Shown one piece after another: positions 10,407 to 20,127 of a stretch of 64,000 nucleotides of DNA; position 1 is the first letter of the stretch; each line of letters starts with the position of its first letter. The stretch is from Posidonia oceanica (lineage: Eukaryota > Streptophyta > Magnoliopsida > Alismatales > Posidoniaceae): NCBI GenBank assembly GCA_037176725.1, contig JAZBRS010000020.1:54092001-54156000 (forward strand). The letters run 5' to 3'. The position numbers were made by a program, and so were the translations under genes. Under the pieces are notes generated by a model that saw only the letters and a list, made by a program, of their open reading frames with translations, was not told where the DNA came from and did no database searches.

Positions 10407-13400
10407 TGTAGTAATCCCGATCGGAATCAGGCTTACTATTAGCGGCGATTCGATCCGAGGACGAGGCTCAACTCGAAAACACTTAAAATCGAGGAGAAAA
10501 AAGGAAGATAAGACAAATCAGAGTCACCACCATGTCCATTAACGGGAGACAAGGAAAATCGGAGGAAATGCGTGAATTAACACGCAAAACCAAGCAAGAA
10601 AAGTAAAGCAATGCAAGGGAAAACAAATGCAAATACATGCAAATGAGATGACTCTAGCCTAGGATAAGGGCGATATGGTCATTGTGGGCCAAAAGACAGG
10701 GCAAGGACTCCTGTTACGTGTGGGGAAGGTGTTAGGCACCCTCGACACGCCCGAGAATCGGTCTTTCTAGGCTTACGCTTGCATACGCAGGGAAATGCAG
10801 ATTTGAATGCCTAAATGCCAATGAATGCCTAAATGAATGCTCAAGGTGTGCTCTAAGTGGAGAGATGCAAAGCAAGGAAATAAACATGCTGTCTAAGTGC
10901 TCAGCTACGCTGTCTGTGTTCCGAACCGGGCGAAACCTGGCTCGTGAGAACTCCAGGCAGTAAGCATTACAGCTCTATATGCAAATGCAAGCGAAAAAGC
11001 AAAACAACGGCAAAACCATGCAATGCGATCGACATGCAAGAGAAAACGGCATAAAACACGCAAAACGAGGCAAGAAACAAGAATGGCACGCGAAACGGGG
11101 CAAGAAACAAGAACACCACGCAAAATGGAGCAAAAAGACAAGATCGGCACGCTAAACGAGCGAGAAAGCAAGGCGGCGCGCAAATCGGTGCAAAAGACAA
11201 AGCAGGCATGCAAAACAGTGCCAAAACGAAAGCGGGTGCGCAAAACAGCGCGAAAGAGAAAGCGGGCACGCAAAACGGTGCCAAAAGCAGCGAGACAAAA
11301 CCTCGGAAAAGCCATGCGAATGCAAATGCAAAGAAAAAAGATTAGAAGCAGTAAAAAGGAGAAGTAGAACAACGCATGTGTGAGAACAGGCGCTGTCCGG
11401 GGCCACACAGAGTAGGTGTGAAGACCTACAGAGGGGAGAGTGAGCAAACGGAGGGATTACCACTCCTTTGTGATCGTTTCCCACTAAACCGTTCCATGAT
11501 CTGTCTCGCACGCTGTCCAAAGCTCGCGATGCGATCGGATCGTGGAAAAGGGGGAAGAAAGTTGCATTAAGTGATGAATCCAGGGAAAACACAACACAAA
11601 ACACCCAAGAGTACGCGAAACGGGGATCTGAGTTGATAGACAAGAGGAGGAGGCTCTATTCTACATGCTCAAAGAGACAGAAAGCGAAAACAAGGCAAAG
11701 AATGCAAATGGCATGCAAATGAATGCAATGCAGGCATTCAGGAGGACATACCTGGAAATCTTGGGGCCTGATCTGAAATCTGCTTGGTCCATGCTGAAGA
11801 GCGCTTCGCTGCGGTCGCCTGGGCAGCTTGTTTGAGAAGATCCAACGGCCGGATTGGAAGATATCGCAGCTTCAAGGCAGGAGGGCCAGAATAGGGGAGA
11901 AGAGCATATCTATGTGTTCAGGAGGTCCTAGGGGTGTGCAAAAGGTCCTCCCAAGTGAAGGGGAGCTAAAAGGTGCTTAGTGTGTGCAAAGGGATGCTAA
12001 AATGCAAAGCTAAATGAATGCAGGATGCATGCAAAAGCAAGAAGAGGCAAGAAGGGAAATTTTGGGAAAAACAGGGATTCAGATGCATTTTTGAAAAGAG
12101 AAGGGGGCTAAATGCAAATTTTTGAAAAGTATGGGGCCCACAGGGGAGAGTTTTGAAAATAGGAGAGGGCAGAGGGTCATTTTGCAAAAGATTGGACTTA
12201 GAATGCTAACTTGAAAAGAGGGTATGCATTGGAAGAAGTTTTGAAAGCAAAAAGAAATCAGAATGCAATTTTGGAAAAAGTAGGGTCTAAAGTGCAAATT
12301 TTCCAGAAAACAGGGTTCTGGGGAGTCCGGGAATGCAAGTGGAGGGTCTACATGCAATTTTGTAAACATAGGAGCTAAAATGCAACTTTAGGGGCAAAAC
12401 AGTCTTTTTACATAACTTTAAAGGGATGCAAGGGCCTATGTGTCATTTTTAAAACATGCAAGGGTCAAATATGCAATTTTATATGCAAAACATGCTCTGA
12501 AATCAAGAAGAAAGGATTGATGTGCAATTTTTTAAAAATGCAGGGGGAAGAATGCAATGCAATAAGCTAAAATGCATGCAAAATGGTTACTGTCCATTTA
12601 AAATGGACCTAAATGCAAAAATGCAAAACCAGGAGGCAAAACATGCAATGCAGTATGCAAAAATAAAAAATAAAACCAAAGTTACCACAGTGCATGGACC
12701 TAAATGCAAAATCAGAAACATGCAGGGGGGCCAGAATGCAATGCAATATGGCAAAATACATGCAAATAAATGAACTGATTTAAAGCAGGACCTATATGCA
12801 AAAATTGAAAGCAGAGGGGCTAAAATGCAAAAGATTACAACTACACAGCACAGTAAAAGGACCTAAATGGAAATACTGAAAAATAGAAATAAAAGCTGCA
12901 ATTTAGCATGATATTTAATTAAAAACTAAGCTGATTAAATGAACAGAGGACTAAAACGCAAAAATGAGATAACTTAAGGCAGATATGCAATATTCACACA
13001 TAAACTATACAAACAGAAAAATAAATACACAGTGCTGGCCGGCGGTGGCTGGCACTGTAGCAGTGAGCCACCGGCGCTCACCACCACCGGCACAGGAGGA
13101 CTGCGGGGGCGTTGATCGGCGGGGGAGGATGTCAGCGACCGTGCGAAGCTCCGGAGATCAATTGGAGACTGTTCTGCTGGCCGGAGCATCCGGAGAGCAG
13201 GGGACCGGCGCCAGAGAAGAAGGGGAGTCCGGCGGGTTGCAGGCGGAGCTGGAGGGCTTGGAAGCCGATTCTGATCGGCGGGAAAGCAGCAGGAGGAGGA
13301 GAGAGAGCGGGGAAGAGCGAGAAGTACCTGCGGTAGCGTCTGGAGTGTGCTCCCGACCTCGACAAAGTCGGAGCTGGCCGGCGGTCTTCGTCTGGTTGCA

Positions 13401-16186
13401 GAGGAGGCTTCCAGCGGCTCGCGGCGGTTCGGCTCCTCTCAAGGTGGTGCTCCGGTGCTTCCCAGATGATCAAGTGGCGGTTCTACTGCTCGAACGGGGA
13501 AATGCGGTTTGTGGGTCGACTGTGAGCTGCCGGAGGCCGGGGGAGCTGTCTGCTGCTCCTCGGCTTGGGTGGAGCCTTCCGGAGGACTGCTGGGATGCTG
13601 CCGAAGGGGTTTGGATGGTTGGCTGAGGGTTCTAGAGCATGTAGAGAGAAAATGGAGAGATGGACTGATTTTGGTCAGAAGCGAAGCAAGGTGTTTGTAG
13701 TGGAGCTTGGGGTCTGTAGTGAACGAGGAGGTCTGATGTCAGGTGGCCTGGAAAGGTGGAGTGCAGGTGAGTGTTTGGGTGTAGTTTGGAAGGATGCTGT
13801 GAGTTCTGGAGGAGGGAATTGCGGAATGGGTTCTGTTGGGTTGCAGTTGGCTTTCAGAGGGTGATCAGGGTAGCTTTGGGTGGTGGAAAGGCTGTAGAAT
13901 GGTGAAGGGAAATGGCTGGTTGTTGGGTGAACTTGGGGGAGTAATTGGGAGGAGGATGATGGCCTGGAAGGATGCTGGTTTGCTGGGAAAGAAAGAAGAG
14001 GATTTTCTGAAGATTCCAGAAGAGAAAGGAAGAGGATTGGGTGTGGAGAATGCTCTGGGATTGAGGCTTCTCTCCGGGATGCTGAAGACTCCCTCAGACA
14101 CTCTCTTCTGCTGCTCTCCTCTCTCTGGAATTGGAAGGTGAAGAGGAGGAGAACGGGGGTCGCACAGGGGGGAAGAATTGCTGTGGAATTCTGGTTTCTG
14201 GGATTGCTCTCTCAGGTGGCTACTGCTGGTGCTCCACTGATGGTCTCTCGCTGATTGCTCTCTCTAACTCCTCTCTTTGGTTGAAGGAATGAACGGGAGA
14301 CTTATATTCGGAGGAGGGGAGACTGCTGGCGCGAGCTGGTGGTTTGAATTCCACCGGCGGCACTGCAGCAGAGAGGACAGGGGCGACCGACTCCGGAAAA
14401 GCCGCAGAGATGAAGGAGAGGCAGCGAGCTGCTGTGGATGACAGGACGGAGAGCTTGAATTTCAAATGGTGGAGGGAATTCTGTTGCAGCTGGCCGCGGG
14501 AGAAAGTGCTGAATAAAATTGCAGAACGAGAAGGAGGAAGAAGGAGGGGCGCTGGGTCGGACCGTGGGCCGAAGGAAAAAGAAATAAAAGAAAAAAAGAA
14601 AAACGGGCTGGATTGGGCCCAGTAAGGAAAGGAAAGAAAGAAAAAGAGAAGTAAGAAAGAAGAGAGGGTAGAATGGGGAAATAAAATTAGTAAAAAGGAA
14701 CTAAAAATAAATAAAAATACTAGAAAGGTTGTGATGTGAATTAGGGTTTTAATTAAATTTTTTAATGGCCATTTTGGGTTGATTAATGTGTTTTGGGCTT
14801 GATTAGGGTTTTAGGGTTTTGGTTTTGCTTTTAATTAGTTTTCACTTGATTAAATGTTTGTTAAACCTTTTTTAAATTGTTTTAAAAATTGTGTTTCCCT
14901 TGTTGGGCACTTAGGATATTGATTAGGGTTTTTTAGGATTTATTTTCGTATTAACCAGGGTTGTTTTTAGGTTTTTAAGTTTTAGTCTTCTTAGGGTTTT
15001 TTCTTTCTTAAGTCTTTTAAATTATGCTTTGATTTTTATTTGTTGATTTTTCTTGAAGTTTTTAGTTAGATTTTTCTGGTTTGATGGGGTGTTTTTAAGT
15101 CTTTCAAATGTGTTTTTCTTTTCCTTTTTTTAATTAAGTTTTTATGTTGTTCTTCTTATGTTTATTAGGTTAAGTCTTTTGCTTCTTTAATTACTTGTTT
15201 TAGTGTTTGATTTTTAATTCTTCTTTTTAGGGTTTGTTTTTTAATTCTTCTAATGGGGTTTTTACTTTTGGTGGGTTTTGATTTCATTTTAGTTCTTTTC
15301 TTGATTTTTCAGTGTTTTCTTTTGATTTGTTTTGCATTTTTTAGCTTACATGCTTGGTTTTCCTTTTAGCTTGATTTAGTTAAGTTTAGGTTTTTAATTG
15401 CTTGTTTAATGTTTTTTAATTGTTTTTCTTAGGGTTCTGATTTGTTTCTTTTATGTTTTGGGGTTTTACAGATTTTTAGGGGTTTTTATGGATTTTTGCA
15501 AAAGAGAGAAAAGGAAAAGAGAAGGAGGAAAGAAATGGAAAAAAGAGGGAGATAAAAGGAAAAGAGATAGGTTGGAGGAAAATGATTTCTAAAATTCAAA
15601 AAAATGCTAAAAATAAAGTAAAAATAGGGATAAGATAGAGGAAGGACAGAAGCACAGAGGGGGCCCACAGCCAGACCAGAGAAAGGTTAAGAAGGGGATG
15701 AAAAGAGAGATGATAATCAGGAGAGAGAGAGAGGAGAGAGAAAATGATAATCCCGGAGAGAGAAAAGGATAATTTGGGTGAATGGAGGTCTTAAAGGTCT
15801 TGGAATGGGGTGAAAATTGGTGAGTGGGCAGTCTAGGATTTGAGGTGTTGGTTCTGAAGTTTTGGTTTGATTCTAAAAAGGTTTTGGAGGGGTTTTAAGG
15901 TGTAGAAGAAGGGGAGTTTCACCTAGGTTTTCTAGGGTTTTTGGGAACGATCTAGGTTTGAGATTTTCTAAGTGTTTGGGCAGGTTTGCTAAGTGGGTAT
16001 TGGTGGGTTTTCCTATGGATTTTGGTCAGGTTTTGAGCTTGGGAAGAGGGGTAAAGGCTTAGGTCAAGTTGGCTGGTTTTGAAGGGTAAAGAAGAGGGTT
16101 AGGGTTTGGTTTTGGTTTAGGTTTGAGTCCAGCAATCACCAGGAGGGCTCCAAGTGGTCCAAGCCTGCCAAGATGGGGTGTCAACA
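10407..16186 (-). repeat. Element A 5' LTR, 5780 bp
   Basis: Bounded by TGTAGTAATCC (10407) and TGTCAACA (16186), that is TGTTGACACC...TACTACA on the element strand. The part 13276-16186 is repeated at 1-2911. Order on the element strand: AT-rich start with TAGGG-like motifs, a GC-rich block (about 14600-13050), an ATGCA-rich region (about 12970-11960), a conserved segment (11910-11749), two blocks shared by nearly all LTRs here (10975-10893 and 10774-10651), the U5 word at 10521-10530, and the end. The length is typical of Ogre-like elements. No gene inside is supported. Confidence 0.93.
10651..10774 (-). promoter_or_regulatory. LTR conserved block (R/U5 candidate), A
   Basis: About 120 bp containing GGCAAGGACTCCTGTTACGT and GGGGAAGGTGTTAGGCACCC, found in every LTR of this window whose 3' portion is visible (18791-18900, 27735-27852, 35161-35284, 44031-44152, 63900-64000) even where neighbouring LTR sequence no longer aligns. 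GGTG-CCTAA-CACC can fold as a small hairpin. Likely part of the transcript start, polyadenylation or leader region; which one cannot be decided from sequence. Confidence 0.6.
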
Positions 16187-19160
16187 CCTTGCATCCAAGA
16201 GTGATCCCCAACCTTCGACGAGCAACGCCGCACCTTCCTCCACCAGCGATTTGCCTCCAAAGTCGCGCTGGCAAGTAGCTTTCCACCTCCTTGGCCATAA
16301 CTCCGGCTAGCACTCCAGGTTGGTCCTCTCATCCCCCTACTTCTCTGAGGGTCCGGGAACGTTCCTGGACCTTCCTCCTTCTCAGCCACCTTCACCGTAG
16401 CCTCCCTCGTGCCCTTAGCCGCCATAGCGGCCGTGGTGGCATGGCGTCCACGGCGAGCCCCGGCAGAGGTGGGAAAAGGGGCGTCGGTCCCTCTCCTCGT
16501 TCGACATGCACTTCCAAGCCTCCTCCCTAACGCCACAATGCTTCCCAGCCCAGCTTTCGGGTCATTGGCCGCACGAGCGGCCGGCCTCTGACGCCATAGC
16601 AGCGCAAAAAGAGCAGAGGTGGGTGGAGCGATCCTGGCCACCTCATGCCATGCCGAGGGCATGGTTTGGACCGTGGGAACGTCGCAAACGTTCCCCGATC
16701 ATCATTGGCCTCTTCCCCACCGTGTGGACGGTGTAGTTTGCCAGCAAAGTCCACTGGACTTCCAGGTTAGACGCTGCTTGAGACGGCGACCAGCTACAAA
16801 GTAGCTACCGTCGGCCCCGACTTTGAGCCGACATCCCCGGTGGCCTAGGCCATCTTTTTGTATTCTGATTGTTCCTGCATGTGCGTGGATGTTGCAGCTT
16901 TAATCTTGCATGCTTAAATCTCTGTTTGCTTGTGCGTTGGGAGCGGGGCTTGGCTCCAAAGTCGGCCGTTCGGTCTGGTTGGTTTGCAGTCTGGCCACCT
17001 CTCCAAGGGGCGACTAATGGCAACTCAGTAGACCGTCAACCCGACTCTGTGCCGACGTGCTTATTGCCCAGACCCCCGTTTGGCTCGCTGTTAGTTTCTT
17101 TGCAATCGTGGATGTTTCAGCTTTAGTCTTGCATGTTTAAATCCTTATTTGCTTGTGCGTCAGGAGCTGGGCTTGGCTCAAAATTCGATCCTTTGGTCTG
17201 GTTGGTTTGCAGTCTGGCCGCCTTTCCAAGGGGCGACTGACTGCAACTCAACAGACCGTTGGCCCGACTTTGCACCGGCGTGCCTCGTTGCCTAGACCTT
17301 TGTTTGGCTCGCTATTACTTTGCTTGCATTCATAGTTGTATCCTCTACAGGTTTGCATCATTTGTTTTGGTTTCTTGCATCGCATGGGTTCCAGATCTAG
17401 CCCAGAAGTTGGCTGTCTGGAACATGGGGTTGCAGATTGAGCCGCCGTCCATTACGGCGACTCACCTGCAAACTCCGGTAGTTCTTCCGGCCAACTTTGG
17501 GCCGCTGTAGCTGGCAACCCATGCACCCATTTCCCTATCTGATAGCTTGCTTGCATACCTTGATATGCCATCTTTAGTTGCATATAACCATTCGCATGTT
17601 TTCGAGTTACTTGCATGCCTTAATCTCCTACATGAGCTCGCTATTTTGGGAGGTCTGTAACAATGGCCGCCGCCTGTCGGAGAGGTGACTCATGCAACTG
17701 CCTCTGTGAGCGGCGGCTAGGCCCTTGTTTCAGGCTGCCACCTCACCACTATTTTGCTGCCTTGTGTTGCAGCCGTTTTAGGACTTGCATGCATTGTCTT
17801 GCTTTCTGGCATGCCCCCTGTGCTGCCATGCAACTGCTTTCGCATTTTTGTTAAGTTTGCTAGCTTCACCAAGGCGATAAGGCTCCGTCCAGGCTCTACA
17901 TGGTCTGGCCGCCACCTCTGGTGGCGACCTCTGCCGCTGCCTGTGTTACTGGTGACCAGTCTGGTTGGCCAGATGGTCGGCGACTCACTCTGCAAGCCAT
18001 ACAGTAGCCCTTATCCCCCACTTGCTGTATTGCATTTCGCCCCTTTAGCTTGTTTTGTTTGCATCTTGGTTTCCTTAGCGTCGTTTTGCATGCCATCATC
18101 TATTTTATTTGCATCACTTGTGTTTGCATCGTTTTGCGTGCCTACATTTGTTTTATTTGCATATCATCTGCAATTGCATTGTTTTCCATGCCAGCATTTG
18201 TTTTATTTGTATATTGCCTGCATTTGCATCGATTTGCCTACCAACATTTGTTTTATTTGCATATCGCCTGCATTTACATCGTTTTACGTGCCAGCATTTG
18301 TCTTATTTGCATATCGTCTGTATTTGCATCGTTTTTCGTGCTAGCATTTGTTTTATTTGCATATCGCCTGCATTTGCATCATTTTGCGTGCCCACTTTGT
18401 TTTATTTGCATACTGCTAGCATTTGCATCGTTTTGCGTGCCGCATTTGTTTTCTTTTGCATATCGCTTGCCTTTGCACCGTTTTGTGCACTCGCCTTCAT
18501 TTTACCTTGCATGTTGCTTGCATTGCGTTGTTTGCATCGCTGTTTTGTTTTATCGCTTGTATCTGTATTAGGGCAGTGATGCTTACTACCTAGGCATTCT
18601 TACGAACCAGGGCTTGCCCATTCAAGACCCCAGCAACGTTGCTGAGCCTATAGGTTGCACGTTTAATTCCCCTTGCATTGCATCTAGGCACTTAGGTATT
18701 TAAAGCATTAGGCATGCATAGCATCTATCGCCTTTGGGTGTACAATAAAAGGCAAGCACTTGCCAATATTCCTGCGTATGCGAGCGAGAAAGCCTAGAAA
18801 GACCGATTCCTCGGGCATGTCGGGGGTGCCTAACACCTTCCCCACACGTAACAGGAGTCCATACCCTTCTCTGGGCCGCATCGACCTTGTGTCGCGCATC
18901 TGCATTGTTTTCGCATGCTTTCTAATTGCATTAGCTTTCCTTGCACATGCTTTATCCGTTTTTCCTAGTTTTTTTTATTTTAATAAAATTAGATGGCGAC
19001 TCCTTTTTCTCCTTTTCCCTTCGGTTTTTGTCTCTATTTTCGGTGTCTTTTGAGTCGAGTTTCATCCTCGGATTCACCCGCATATAGTGAACGAAGTTCC
19101 GATCGGAGCACGTGAGCTTTAGTATCGTGCATGGACGATCCGAATTTCAGGATTACTACA
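16187..19160 (+). repeat. LTR1 of composite B (left part cut off by A)
   Basis: Ends with GGATTACTACA at 19150-19160, the plus-strand form of the LTR 3' end, and carries the two shared LTR blocks (18560-18660 and 18791-18900) and the U5 word TGGCGACTC (18994-19002). The first 245 bp match 19883-20127 in the next LTR, about 720 bp from that LTR's start, so about 720 bp of LTR1 should lie left of element A. It contains ATTTGCATCG-rich runs (18070-18540). It does not align with LTR3 over most of its length, so it is a different subfamily. Confidence 0.75.
16890..17990 (+). repeat. About 225-bp tandem repeats with GGCGACT motif in LTR1
   Basis: The first two units (from 16895 and 17119) are clearly homologous over about 220 bp. 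Further copies are reduced to a motif of GGCGACT followed by TGCAACTC-like sequence, seen near 17008, 17235, 17455, 17684 and 17920 (spacing 220-236). An upstream TTTGCAGTCTGGCC is a loose inverse of the motif. Related words recur at 19407-19460. Confidence 0.65.
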
Positions 19161-20127
19161 GTGGCACCTCGTTTTGACAGGCCTTTTAGGTGGAATTGTT
19201 GGAAGTTGGCTCGTTGGAAGGTATTGCTAAACCTGCTCCAAAACCTAACCCAAATCCAACCCAAAACTACCTATTTTCCAAGCCCAATTCCAATTCATAA
19301 CCTGACCTAAGCCTAAGCCCATTTGTAGCCCAACCACTGAATTGCACGTTTAGGCGCCACATGCACAAGCGACTGAGGTCTGAACTATGTCGTCAATATT
19401 GGTGGCGACTAAGTTAGGCGCCAGGTGCTGTGGCGACTTTCTGCAACTCAGAACCACTGCCCAAGCTTCCTTGCCACGGTCGCTGCCAGTCGTCGCCGCC
19501 TGCCACACCCGTCTCCTCCAGAGTTACACGTCGCTACGGCCACGCACTACGTGCCAAACGTGAGTAACTCCCTGCCACCGGTCACCGTCCTCCGCCGGCG
19601 ACGTTCCTGCGGACTCAGCCCTCACTACAACACCGCTGAACTCCTTGCCACCGGTGTGCCATCGACGACTTCGTCGTCCCCCCTGCCACCACCTCTGACC
19701 GCCCTTGGCTCCCGTGCCCCCTCACAGCCTCTCACAGTCCGCCTCTGGCCTTCGCCTGCCACGCTGTCGCTTCCCCTTTCTCTTTCCTCTTTGAACAAAA
19801 CTAGCACGTGGTAGCAACATGCACACACCGGCATTCACTCTCTAGTCATCACACCTGCAATTTGAGAGCACATGTGCATAGCCCTTGCATCCGAGAGCGA
19901 TCCCCAACCTTCAGTGAGCAACGCCGCGCCTTCCTCCACCCGCGATTTGCCTCCAAAGTCGCACCGGCAAGCAGCTTTCCACCTCCTTGGCTGTAACTCC
20001 GGCGAGCGCTCCAGGTTGGTCCTCTCATCCCCCTGCTTGTCTGAGGGTCAGGGAACGTTTCCGGACCATCCTCCATCGTAGCCACCTTGGCCGCAGCCTC
20101 CCTCGTGCCCTCAGCCGCCCTAGCGCA
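19161..20127 (+). repeat. LTR2 fragment fused to LTR1
   Basis: After the LTR1 end comes G then TGGC (the first bases of a primer site), but sequence switches at once to ACCTCGTTTTGACAGGC, which matches the start of an LTR (GACACCCCATTTTGACAGGC in D). Further on are TTGGAAGTTGG and AACCC-rich sequence as in the LTR of E. From 19883 it matches LTR1 position 16187 onwards and stops at about 20127, where the tandem array begins. It is therefore a truncated second LTR in the same direction. Confidence 0.65.

Larger units (their letters stand above)
1..16186 (-). mobile_element. Element A: gag-only Tat/Ogre-like LTR retrotransposon
   Basis: Read on the minus strand the order is 5' LTR (16186-10407), tRNA-Arg primer site (10405-10388), leader, gag (8845-6677), a 3' region with two tandem arrays, polypurine tract (2924-2912) and 3' LTR (2911 leftwards, off the window). 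Between gag and the polypurine tract (about 3.7 kb) I find no protease, RT, RNase H or integrase, so it is non-autonomous and resembles the gag-only class called TR-GAG. The Tat/Ogre assignment rests on the primer site, the TGTTGACACC LTR start, the long LTRs and gag similarity to elements C and E. Over the shared 2.9 kb the LTR copies differ at roughly a dozen to fifteen sites by eye, making this the youngest element here. It lies inside an LTR of B; CCTTG at 16187-16191 is the expected target duplication, whose partner lies left of the window. Confidence 0.9.

Noticed and set aside
12985..13626. 213-aa Arg/Glu/Ser-rich ORF in the LTR of A
   Set aside because: Low complexity, inside an LTR and antisense to the element; not conserved in D.
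1..16186. Reading the 2.9-kb direct repeat as a host segmental duplication
   Set aside because: The copies end at TGTTGACA beside a polypurine tract on one side, and the complete copy ends beside a tRNA primer site on the other, so they are LTRs.
18050..18579. Hydrophobic ORFs of 156-196 aa that look like membrane proteins
   Set aside because: Arise from ATTTGCATCG-type tandem sequence in LTR1; three overlapping frames all give similar hydrophobic repeats.
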